64,000 nucleotides of DNA from Pectobacterium sp013449375 (GTDB lineage Bacteria; Pseudomonadota; Gammaproteobacteria; Enterobacterales; Enterobacteriaceae): assembly GCF_048593165.1 (NCBI RefSeq), contig NZ_CP184271.1; one strand, 5' to 3'. The stretch's first letter is position 1; every line of letters starts with the position of its first letter. Below, one piece after another: positions 18,176-25,737 of this stretch. Under the pieces are notes generated by a model. It had not been told where the DNA came from and ran no database searches. It saw only the letters and a list, made by a program, of their open reading frames with translations. The position numbers and the translations under genes were made by a program.

Positions 18176-20542
18176 TTAAAACAGGCCCATCTGGCCTGTT
18201 ATCCGTGTAGCAAAATCATCATGCAAGAAAGGCAGAATGGCGTCTGCGACCGGCTGGAGCTGGCGTTCGACATAATGCTGATAATCCAACGGCGAATGCT
18301 GGGTTTCCAGCGGTTCGGGGCCGTTGACGGTCATCACATAGCTGATCCAGCCGCCGTTTTGGTATTGCAGCGGTCGGCCTTGCTGGCGGTTATAGTCATC
18401 GGCGATTTTTGCGGCTCTGGCGTGGGGCGGCACGTTGCGCTGGTAATCATCTAGCCGGCGGCGTAAGCGTTTACGGTAGATCAGCAGATCGTCGAACTCC
18501 CCGTTTAGGGTGCGATCGACGTAATCCCGTAGCCAGTCCTGATACGGCTGCTGCTGAAAAATCAGCAGATAGAGCTGCTGTTGAAACTGTTGCGCCAGCG
18601 GTGTCCAGTCGGTCCGCACGGTTTCCAACCCTTTGAATACCATTCTTTCGCCTTGTGGCGTGTCGATGAGCCCAGCGTAGCGCTTTTTGCTGCCTTGCTC
18701 GGCACCGCGAATGGTGGGCATCAGAAAACGGCGAAAATGCGTTTCAAACTCCAATTCTAGCGCGCTGGTCAACTGCAAGGTGTCTTGCAGGTGCTGTGTC
18801 CACCAGTGGTTAACGTGCTGTACCAGCGCGTTGCCAATCTTTGCAGCTTCTTCTTCGCGATGTGCGTGTTTCAGCCAGACGAATGTGGAGTCGGTATCGC
18901 CATAAATCACTTGATAGCCTTGTTCTTCGATCAGTTCGCGCGTTTTGCGCATGATTTCATGGCCGCGTAGGGTAATGGAAGAGGCGAGACGCGGATCGAA
19001 GAAACGGCAGCCTGTCGCGCCCAGCACGCCGTAAAAGGCATTCATGATGATCTTCAACGCCTGCGACAGCGGTTTGTTGCTGGCGCGCTTCGCGGCTTCG
19101 CGCCCTTGCCAAATTTGCTCGACAATCGCGGGCAGGCAGTGCTGTTCACGGGAGAACCATGCGCCGCGAAATCCGGGGACGGCGTGCTGCGCGTCTGGAT
19201 TTTGTGTTCCCGCCGCCAGCCCGACTGGGTCGATCAGAAAGGTGCGAATAATGGAAGGGTAGAGGCTCTTGTAATCCAGCACGAGCACCGAATCATACAG
19301 GCCGGGGCGCGAATCCATCACAAATCCACCAGGGCTGGCTTCAAGCGCGACATCGCCCAGATTGGGTGCCACGTAACCCATGCGGTGCATGCGCGGTAAA
19401 TAAAGGTGGGAAAAGGCGGCAACGGAACCGCCGCTGCGGTCAGCCGCCAGCCCCGTGACGCTGGCACGCTCCAGCAAGAACGGCAGCAACTCGGTTTTGT
19501 CGAAAATACGTGTGACCAGCTCGCAGTCTTGCAGGTTATAGCGCGCGAGCGCGGGCTTATCTTCGGCAAAACGTCGGTCAATCTCATCCATCCGCTGATA
19601 GGGTGTGTCGATGGCTTTACCTTCTCCCAGCAGCGACTGTGCGACAAATTCCAGACTAAACGACGCAAAATTCCACGTCGCGGATTTGAGCGCGTCAATG
19701 CCGTCGATAATCAGGCGACCTGTGGCGCTGGCAAAAAAATGCCCTTGTTTAAAGCCGTGCTCCCGCCACTCCAGCGCCTGCCCGTTACGCCCCAGCCTGA
19801 GTGGAATGTTGTAGCGCTCGGCATGCTTCTGTAAAACGCGCAGGTCAAACTGCACCAGATTCCAACCGATAATGGCATCGGGATCGTGCTGCTGCATCCA
19901 GACATTCAGCTTTTCCAGCAATAGCGGGCGGCTGGCGACGTACTCCAGCGTAAAATTCTCGTGTTCGGTAGGTGTGCCATTCGGCGGGCCAAGCATGTAA
20001 ACCTGACGCTGCCCGCAACCTTCCAGCCCGATGCAGTAAAGCTCGCCGTGGCGGTTGGTTTCGATATCCAAAGACACCAGCCTGAGTGTCGGGCGGTAAT
20101 CGGGATGAGGTTTCATACGAGCGTCCGTCAGCAGCTTACCTGACGTGGGCGTACCGCTAAACCACACCGGTGCCGTGATAAAGCGCTCCATCAGAAAACG
20201 TTCTGTCGGGCGAATATCCGCTTCGTAGACCTGAACGCCGCTTTCACGCAGCAATTTTTCTAGCCGTAGCAACTGCCGGTATTGTGGGCAATACAGCCCC
20301 AATAGCGGCTGATGGTGGAAATCCTGCATGGCGAGCGGTTTTAACTGCCAGCGTTTTTCTTGCTGTAAGAGCGTTCTTGCGCGGGCTTCCTGCTGAGCGG
20401 GAATAAAGGCTACGGCCTGCTGTAGCGGCAGACGTACTAGCAGCGGGCCCTCATCGGTGGCCAGCCAGAATTCAACCTGCGTACCAGCTGGCGTGTCATT
20501 CCAGTGGCGGGTCAGTAGAAACCCCTGACGAACCTGAGTCAC
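18176..20542 (-). CDS. polB: DNA polymerase II
   Basis: The family B polymerase, induced by the SOS response in E. coli, used in replication restart and translesion synthesis. 788 residues: the 3'-5' exonuclease motif SLDIETN (Exo I), IIGWNLVQFDLRVL (Exo II), YNLQDCELV (Exo III), then polymerase motifs DYKSLYPSII (A), KIIMNAFYGVLGA (B) and YGDTDSTFVW (C, with both catalytic aspartates). All catalytic residues are visible. In E. coli araDAB follows; here a diguanylate cyclase gene occupies that side. Confidence 0.97.
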   Translation of the reverse strand: MTQVRQGFLLTRHWNDTPAGTQVEFWLATDEGPLLVRLPLQQAVAFIPAQQEARARTLLQQEKRWQLKPLAMQDFHHQPLLGLYCPQYRQLLRLEKLLRESGVQVYEADIRPTERFLMERFITAPVWFSGTPTSGKLLTDARMKPHPDYRPTLRLVSLDIETNRHGELYCIGLEGCGQRQVYMLGPPNGTPTEHENFTLEYVASRPLLLEKLNVWMQQHDPDAIIGWNLVQFDLRVLQKHAERYNIPLRLGRNGQALEWREHGFKQGHFFASATGRLIIDGIDALKSATWNFASFSLEFVAQSLLGEGKAIDTPYQRMDEIDRRFAEDKPALARYNLQDCELVTRIFDKTELLPFLLERASVTGLAADRSGGSVAAFSHLYLPRMHRMGYVAPNLGDVALEASPGGFVMDSRPGLYDSVLVLDYKSLYPSIIRTFLIDPVGLAAGTQNPDAQHAVPGFRGAWFSREQHCLPAIVEQIWQGREAAKRASNKPLSQALKIIMNAFYGVLGATGCRFFDPRLASSITLRGHEIMRKTRELIEEQGYQVIYGDTDSTFVWLKHAHREEEAAKIGNALVQHVNHWWTQHLQDTLQLTSALELEFETHFRRFLMPTIRGAEQGSKKRYAGLIDTPQGERMVFKGLETVRTDWTPLAQQFQQQLYLLIFQQQPYQDWLRDYVDRTLNGEFDDLLIYRKRLRRRLDDYQRNVPPHARAAKIADDYNRQQGRPLQYQNGGWISYVMTVNGPEPLETQHSPLDYQHYVERQLQPVADAILPFLHDDFATRITGQMGLF

Positions 20543-20606
20543 TAAGCGGCCTTTTATAGCAAGCGGGATAAGAAAGGATAGTGGGGTTAAGTATGGTTAT
20601 TTATAC

Positions 20607-20630
20607 AGGTGATGTCCAGCAACATCACCT
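20607..20630 (-). terminator. Hairpin between the diguanylate cyclase gene and polB
   Basis: AGGTGATGT and ACATCACCT form a perfect 9-bp stem around 6 nt, 25 bp past the cyclase stop. There is no T run in the direction of transcription, so it may act as an RNA 3' end stabiliser rather than a terminator. Confidence 0.45.
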
Positions 20631-20654
20631 ATGATAGAGACGCGTCGTTTTAGG

Positions 20655-22253
20655 TTAACGCTTGTTGCCGAAAGCAGACACCACGCGATTGCGGCCTTCC
20701 TGTTTAGCTTGATACAGCGCTTCATCCGCCAACTTGAAGGCTCGTTCGATCGACATATCATGGACGTCCGGTTCCCACAGGGCAACGCCTAATGAGATGG
20801 TCGCATTGCCCACAACAGGAATAGTTGCTTCCTCCATGCGCTGCCGCAAGCGTTCAGCAATGTTGAGTGCGGTGTCGAGGTCGGTTTCCGGCAGCAGAAT
20901 CAAAAATTCTTCACCGCCACTGCGGCACAGAATGTCGGAATCGCGTGAGCTGGTACGAATAAGCTGTGAGAGATAGCGAATGACATTATCGCCGACATCA
21001 TGACCGTAGGTGTCATTGATACGTTTGAAGCGATCGATATCCAGGGCGATGATCGAAAAGCTTTTTTGCCCCATTTGCCAGTAGCGCAGAACGCTATCCA
21101 ATCCACGGCGATTGAGCAGTTCGGTCATCGGGTCTGAGTGTGCCTCCGAACGTAACTTACCAATTTTGCGCTGAAGTAAATCGATGCCGAGCAGCATAGC
21201 CTGTTTAAGCTGAGAGGCCTCGAAATACCAGGAAGGAATATTTCTGATGTCGTCGGAGACATCCGTCGCATCCATCTTATTGGCGCTGCGCGCCAGCAGC
21301 CACAGCGGCTGGGCGATGAGCCGGGCAAGCAGCCAAACGCAGAAGATAGTTAAAAGTGCGAGAGGGAGCGTGTGGCGCAACACATTTATCATCAGGCCAT
21401 CCAGCGGCTTCAACGTAATGTCCGTTGGACGGAGCGCGACAATCTGCCACTGCGAAGTCGATTCAACGGCATAGCCCGCTAACATTTTTTCGCCCAGATA
21501 GTTCAGCATGTGCTGGCTACCGTTCTTCTCATGCAGGGCATCGATCTTCAGGTTATTGGTCTCTGTTTTACCAATTCGTTCGATATCGCGGTGATACAGC
21601 ATTCTTCTGTTCTTATCAGTGACGTAAATATAAGAACCGTCGCGATAATAATGTTTGTCTAACAGCGTATTGAGAACGCTAGGCTGCTTGAGATAGATCG
21701 ATCCACCAATAAACCCTTTGTAACGGCCATCTTGCGTGAAGATCGGCGAAGATATCAGCACAATGAAGTTATTGGCGGCAGACACATAGGGTTGGCTGAT
21801 AAGCGGCTGCTTTTCTCGTAAGGCTTCGAGTGCGCCTTCGGTGGTCAGGCTTCTCCCAATCAATTGAAACGTATCGGGTGAGGTGGCTCTGACGATACCT
21901 TTTTCATCAGCAATCACGACAGAGTTGAAATTGCTGGTCTGTAGCCGCAGGCGGTCGGCTTCTTTAAGCAGGCTGGCCTTATCATCCATCTGGGTGGCGA
22001 CGATATTGGCGCTGTAGGCTAACTGCTGCTGGGCTTCTTTAAAGAAAGAGTGGGTCATCGCTGCGAGCTTGGTGGCATAAACTCGGTTGGCTTCAAGCGT
22101 GTTATCAATCAACAACTCTCGTTGGACGCGGTAGCTGGCATAAAAACTGTTTGCCAGCGTCACCAAGGCGCTTGCCACTGCTAAGAGTAGGATAAGACGT
22201 CGTAATCCGAACTGTTTGAATAGTTTAAAAAACTTGAATTGTTTAAAAAACAT
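20655..22253 (-). CDS. Membrane diguanylate cyclase with dCACHE-type sensor (GGDEF)
   Basis: 532 residues from the chosen start. An N-terminal membrane helix (LILLLAVASALVTLANSFYA) is followed by a periplasmic double-CACHE-like sensor (about residues 40-290), a second helix (HTLPLALLTIFCVWLLARLI), a short HAMP-like linker and a C-terminal GGDEF domain. The active-site signature is GGEEF at 446-450 and the inhibitory RxxD (RDSD) is at 437-440, so it should make cyclic di-GMP and be product-inhibited. The ligand is unknown; small organic or amino acids are typical. The N terminus contains a duplicated FFKxFK unit. An upstream in-frame start (22325) seems unlikely because it would place an extra hydrophobic segment first. 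It occupies the position of araBAD in E. coli. Confidence 0.92.
   Translation of the reverse strand: MFFKQFKFFKLFKQFGLRRLILLLAVASALVTLANSFYASYRVQRELLIDNTLEANRVYATKLAAMTHSFFKEAQQQLAYSANIVATQMDDKASLLKEADRLRLQTSNFNSVVIADEKGIVRATSPDTFQLIGRSLTTEGALEALREKQPLISQPYVSAANNFIVLISSPIFTQDGRYKGFIGGSIYLKQPSVLNTLLDKHYYRDGSYIYVTDKNRRMLYHRDIERIGKTETNNLKIDALHEKNGSQHMLNYLGEKMLAGYAVESTSQWQIVALRPTDITLKPLDGLMINVLRHTLPLALLTIFCVWLLARLIAQPLWLLARSANKMDATDVSDDIRNIPSWYFEASQLKQAMLLGIDLLQRKIGKLRSEAHSDPMTELLNRRGLDSVLRYWQMGQKSFSIIALDIDRFKRINDTYGHDVGDNVIRYLSQLIRTSSRDSDILCRSGGEEFLILLPETDLDTALNIAERLRQRMEEATIPVVGNATISLGVALWEPDVHDMSIERAFKLADEALYQAKQEGRNRVVSAFGNKR
22215..22250. repeat. 18-bp tandem duplication at the start of the diguanylate cyclase gene
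   Basis: Two adjacent 18-bp units, 16 of 18 bases alike, directly follow the start codon and encode FFKQFK and FFKLFK. Confidence 0.92.
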
Positions 22254-22390
22254 AGTAGCACCGTGGCAAAAAATGACCGCTATCATAAGTGTTGGCGCCC
22301 AGAGGTGCAAAAAATTGACCAACAATCAGGAGTTGACGGCTTCTGCTATGATCCAGACAATCCTTGTTTTTATAAAATATGGGTAGGTTT

Positions 22391-23161
22391 ATGGAAGCGT
22401 GGCTGGATCATCTGGTTACCCAATCGCTAGCGTATTCACTGATCGCCGTCATGCTGGTTGCCTTTCTCGAATCTCTGGCTTTGGTCGGGCTGCTGTTGCC
22501 GGGAACGGTGATGATGGCAACGCTGGGAACGCTTATCGGCAGTGGGCAAATGGGGCTTTACCCTGCGTGGGCGGCAGGGATTATCGGTTGTCTGCTAGGA
22601 GACTGGATTTCCTATTTTATTGGCATGCGTTTTAAGGCGCCGCTGCATAACTGGTCTTTCCTGAAAAAGCATCAGGCATTACTGAGTAAAACCGAATATG
22701 CCCTGTATCAGCACCCGATGCCGACGATACTGATCGGGCGTTTTGTCGGCCCGACGCGTCCGCTCATCCCGATGGTGGCGGGGATGCTGGGGTTACCGCC
22801 TTATAAATTTGCCGTGCCGAATATCATTGGCTGCCTGCTGTGGCCGCCGGCCTATTTCTTACCGGGCATTTTGGCTGGCGTGGCGATTGATATTCCTGCG
22901 GGGACAAACAGCGCAGGATTTAAGTGGCTGTTGCTGATTACTGCCATCATGGTGTGGGGCGCAGGTTGGTTAAACTGGCGCTGGTGGCGCAGTGATAAGC
23001 GTAAACATCACGACTGGTTTAGCAGAAAGATGCCGCTCAGACGTCTGCGTTGGGTGGCGCCTGGCGTGTCCATAGCGGCAGTCGCGTTGTTGATCGTGTT
23101 GATTCAGCATCCGCTGATGCCGGTTTATCGTCATCTGCTGTGGCAGGTATTAAACGGGTAA
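22391..23161 (+). CDS. yabI: DedA-family inner-membrane protein YabI
   Basis: 256 residues, strongly similar to E. coli YabI (254). Multiple membrane segments carry the DedA signatures FLESLALVGLLLPGTVMM near the N terminus, GIIGCLLGDWISYFIGMR, and GRFVGPTRPLIPMVAGMLG with the conserved Arg residues. The DedA/VTT fold is linked to lipid scrambling and undecaprenyl-phosphate recycling. The start at 22391 agrees with E. coli; an ATG 12 bp earlier is in frame. In E. coli it is next to thiQ; here ilvNB and a GH43 gene separate them. Its stop codon lies inside a 17-bp tandem duplication. Confidence 0.94.
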   Translation: MEAWLDHLVTQSLAYSLIAVMLVAFLESLALVGLLLPGTVMMATLGTLIGSGQMGLYPAWAAGIIGCLLGDWISYFIGMRFKAPLHNWSFLKKHQALLSKTEYALYQHPMPTILIGRFVGPTRPLIPMVAGMLGLPPYKFAVPNIIGCLLWPPAYFLPGILAGVAIDIPAGTNSAGFKWLLLITAIMVWGAGWLNWRWWRSDKRKHHDWFSRKMPLRRLRWVAPGVSIAAVALLIVLIQHPLMPVYRHLLWQVLNG

Positions 23162-23183
23162 GCGTGTTAAACGGGTAAGCGTG
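23150..23183. repeat. Perfect 17-bp tandem duplication over the yabI stop codon
   Basis: Two exact copies of TTAAACGGGTAAGCGTG, the first containing the last codons and stop of yabI. Confidence 0.95.
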
Positions 23184-23186
23184 GGC

Positions 23187-23207
23187 TGGCCGGGAAAGAC
23201 CCGGCCA
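23187..23207. terminator. Hairpin between convergent yabI and ilvN
   Basis: A perfect 8-bp GC-rich stem TGGCCGGG/CCCGGCCA with a 5-nt loop. The flank on the yabI side is AT-rich. It may terminate both transcripts. Confidence 0.6.
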
Positions 23208-23233
23208 AATTATTTATATCGCGGTAACATTCA

Positions 23234-23569
23234 CTAGCGGTAAAATTCGGCGACCTGCTCGAAAATACGCATTTCTTCACCGTGGCGACGAACCTGAAGG
23301 ACGTCCTCCAGCTTTTCCACCTGACTGATCATCTGCTGTAGTCGCTGGTCATCTTTAACCAGTAGCCAGATGCGACTTTCCTCGCCGTTGGCCAGCGGCA
23401 TACACAGAATGCCTTCCACGTTAAATGCCCGGCGGGCAAACAGGCCGCAAACGTGTGACATGACGCCGGGGTGGTTGCGCACAGAGAGTTCCAGCGTGAC
23501 CTGATTTGACGTTACTGGTGTTAACGACATTGCTTGTGTTAGCGACATTTGTTGAGTGGACATAGTCAT
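23234..23569 (-). CDS. ilvN: Acetohydroxyacid synthase I regulatory subunit
   Basis: The small ACT-domain subunit that gives AHAS I its valine feedback sensitivity. 111 residues: LELSVRNHPGVMSHVCGLFARRAFNVEGILCMP is nearly the E. coli IlvN sequence, followed by the second half of the ACT fold. It is about 15 residues longer than E. coli IlvN (96); the extra length is a Ser/Thr/Gln N-terminal stretch that includes a duplicated hexapeptide (MSLTQA, MSLTPV). The ATG overlaps the ilvB stop (TAATG) behind a GGAG site, so translation is coupled. A second ATG lies 6 bp later. Confidence 0.94.
   Translation of the reverse strand: MTMSTQQMSLTQAMSLTPVTSNQVTLELSVRNHPGVMSHVCGLFARRAFNVEGILCMPLANGEESRIWLLVKDDQRLQQMISQVEKLEDVLQVRRHGEEMRIFEQVAEFYR
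23514..23549. repeat. 18-bp tandem duplication near the ilvN start
   Basis: Adjacent 18-bp units, 15 of 18 bases alike, add six codons to the variable N-terminal extension of IlvN. Confidence 0.88.
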
Positions 23570-25233
23570 TAATCTCCGATCATATCGATGTTTGCTGCGC
23601 CCGGTGGCACCATCGGGAAAACTTTCTCATTGGCGTCAATGCGTACGTGGATCAACGCGGGTCTCGGTTGATTCAGTATCTCCTGCAACGCGGCCTGTGG
23701 GTCGGCGGCTGCGTTCAGATCGCAGGTCGCAAAGCCAAAACCTGCGGCAATCGCGAGGAAATTTGCACTGTAACGGTAATCTGCAGCGAAAATGCGCTGC
23801 TGGAAAAACAGATCCTGCTGCTGATGAACCAGACCGAGTGACTGGTTGTTCATCAGAACGATTTTGACGTTAAGGCCTTCTTCTGCCGCAGTTGCCATTT
23901 CCTGAATGTTCATCATCAGGCTGCCATCTCCAGAGAAGCACACCACGGTGCGCTCAGGTTCCGCCAACGCTGCGCCAACTGCCGCAGGCAAGCCAAAGCC
24001 CATCGTCCCAAGCCCGCCTGATGTCAGCCACTGACGTGGACGCCGCAGCGGATAAGATTGAGCGACCCACATTTGGTGCTGACCGACATCGGTTGCGATG
24101 ATGGCATCATCCGTCAGCGCCTGCGCCGTTGCCTGTACCAGTCCATAATGGCTTAAAGGATCGTCAGCGTTCGGCATGTTGAACGGGAATTCCTCTTGCA
24201 GCCCGCTAACGGTGGTGCGCCATACGTCACGCTGTTGCGGCGTAATCTGTGGCAGCAACTGATCCAGCGCCTGTGCGACATCCGCGTTGATCGCCACGTG
24301 CGGTTGGCGGATCTTGCCCAATTCTGCGGGATCGATATCTATGTGGATGATATTGGCATTCGGGCAAAACTGTTCTGCTTTGCCAATCGCACGATCGTCA
24401 AAACGTGCACCCAGCACAATTAACAAATCTGCCTGCTGTAAGATCAGATTGGTTGATCGTGCGGCGTGCATCCCGAGCATCCCGAGTGACAGCGGGTGAT
24501 CGACAGGCATCGCACCCAGCGCCATCAGCGTCATGGTGGTTGGCAGGCTTGAACGTTCCGCCAGTTGAACCGCCTGTTCGTGCGCGGCGCTGCTAATGAT
24601 TCCACCGCCCAGATAGAGTACCGGACGCTGAGCCGCGTTAATCATCGCTGCCGCCTGTTCGATTTTCTGCTGTGCAATCGCAGGAGGCGTATCAAGAGGG
24701 AAAATATCTGGTAGCGTATTCAGCTCAATGGTTGCAGTCTGGATGTCTTTTGGAATATCGATCCACACTGGGCCTGGGCGGCCCGACTGCGCGATGCGAA
24801 AGGCTTCCGGGATCACGCGCGGCAGTTCGTTGATGTCGCGAACCAGATAGTTATGTTTGGTGACGGGAATAGAGATGCCGTAGGTGTCGACTTCCTGAAA
24901 CGCATCGGTACCGATCATACTGGAAGGCACCTGACCGGTGATACACACCAGCGGGATCGAATCCAGTTTGGCATCGGCGATGGCGGTGAGCAGGTTGGTC
25001 GCCCCCGGCCCACTGGAAGCCATACAAACCGCCGCGCGTCCGCTGGCGCGCGCCATGCCTTGAGCCATAAATCCAGCGCCTTGTTCGTGACGAGCCAGCA
25101 CATGGCGGATAGTCTTGCTTTGACCCAGTGCATCATATAACGGCAGCGCCGCACCGCCGGGAATACCCGCTACGGTGGTGATGCCCTGCTGTTCGAGCAG
25201 CCGAACAATTAACTGAGCGCCTGTATAACGCAT
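23569..25233 (-). CDS. ilvB: Acetohydroxyacid synthase I catalytic subunit
   Basis: A thiamin-diphosphate enzyme that condenses pyruvate with pyruvate or 2-ketobutyrate, the first common step to valine, leucine and isoleucine. 554 residues: the catalytic Glu in RHEQGAGFMAQGMARASG, GPGATNLLTAIADA, the FAD-domain GARFDDRAIG, and the ThDP/Mg motif GDGSLMMNIQEMATAAEEGLNVKIVLMNN. It resembles E. coli IlvB more than IlvI (SMIGTDAFQEVDTYGISIP). The start at 25233 has AAGGA 7 nt upstream; the ATG at 25248 has none. It is preceded by the valine-rich leader peptide and an attenuator. Confidence 0.95.
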   Translation of the reverse strand: MRYTGAQLIVRLLEQQGITTVAGIPGGAALPLYDALGQSKTIRHVLARHEQGAGFMAQGMARASGRAAVCMASSGPGATNLLTAIADAKLDSIPLVCITGQVPSSMIGTDAFQEVDTYGISIPVTKHNYLVRDINELPRVIPEAFRIAQSGRPGPVWIDIPKDIQTATIELNTLPDIFPLDTPPAIAQQKIEQAAAMINAAQRPVLYLGGGIISSAAHEQAVQLAERSSLPTTMTLMALGAMPVDHPLSLGMLGMHAARSTNLILQQADLLIVLGARFDDRAIGKAEQFCPNANIIHIDIDPAELGKIRQPHVAINADVAQALDQLLPQITPQQRDVWRTTVSGLQEEFPFNMPNADDPLSHYGLVQATAQALTDDAIIATDVGQHQMWVAQSYPLRRPRQWLTSGGLGTMGFGLPAAVGAALAEPERTVVCFSGDGSLMMNIQEMATAAEEGLNVKIVLMNNQSLGLVHQQQDLFFQQRIFAADYRYSANFLAIAAGFGFATCDLNAAADPQAALQEILNQPRPALIHVRIDANEKVFPMVPPGAANIDMIGD

Positions 25234-25280
25234 GCTTACATCCTTCATCAGGGCCGGTGCGGTGTCGGAGCGGGGAGGGT

Positions 25281-25320
25281 AAAAACAAGAAACCCCGCTC
25301 GGCTTGCGCCGGCGGGGTTT
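25281..25320 (-). terminator. Transcription attenuator of ilvBN
   Basis: On the minus strand, a long GC-rich hairpin (AAACCCCGC paired with GCGGGGTTT, with an inner CGGC-GCAA-GCCG stem-loop) is followed by CTTGTTTTT. It lies between ivbL and ilvB, where E. coli ilvBN has its attenuator. Ribosome stalling at valine codons would favour the antiterminator and allow read-through. Confidence 0.9.
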
Positions 25321-25343
25321 GAGAATCTTCGATTCGGAACCCG

Positions 25344-25451
25344 TTACGGCGCGCTGCCGACGACGACCACGACTGCCACGCGCACGACGACGACCGCGTC
25401 AACATGCGCGGTGCTTAGTAGTGCTGAAGTGGAAGAAGAGTAGTGCGTCAC
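25344..25451 (-). CDS. ivbL: ilvBN operon leader peptide
   Basis: A 35-residue peptide starting at GTG behind AGGA (5-nt spacing). Its C-terminal half is VDAVVVVRVAVVVVVGSAP: ten valines in a 12-residue stretch, the same design as E. coli IvbL (ending VVVVRVVVVVGNAP-like). It should sense charged tRNA-Val and control the downstream attenuator; leucine codons (CTA CTA at residues 11-12) may contribute. The stop is about 24 bp before the terminator stem. The peptide itself has no other expected function. Confidence 0.93.
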   Translation of the reverse strand: MTHYSSSTSALLSTAHVDAVVVVRVAVVVVVGSAP

Positions 25452-25737
25452 GGGAATCCTATTTACTTATGTACTGTTATTTATGGTCGGGTGTTGTATT
25501 CGAATGAATCATCAATCGACAATTTATATAAGCACAGCAGTACAAAAAGACACAATACCTACAAGGGATAAAAACTGAATATGTCGAACTGGTCACAGTA
25601 TATTGAGAATTGCACAGTGTGATTACCGCCTGATTTTTCGCCGTATAACCGAGAGAAGCGTGACTGTTTTCACAATTGGAACAGGGTTTCAATGTTATAA
25701 ATTATAAAATAATCATTGAGATAGTGGGTGGTGATAA

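Noticed and set aside
18181..18200. Inverted repeat AACAGGCC/GGCCTGTT as a polB terminator
   Set aside because: It lies inside the last codons of polB and has no T tail in the direction of transcription.
25452..25737. A promoter for ivbL-ilvBN (TTGTCG and TACAAC on the minus strand) and a CRP site
   Set aside because: The -35/-10 pair is plausible, but the spacer of 18 and weak matches leave it ambiguous, and no convincing CRP palindrome was found.
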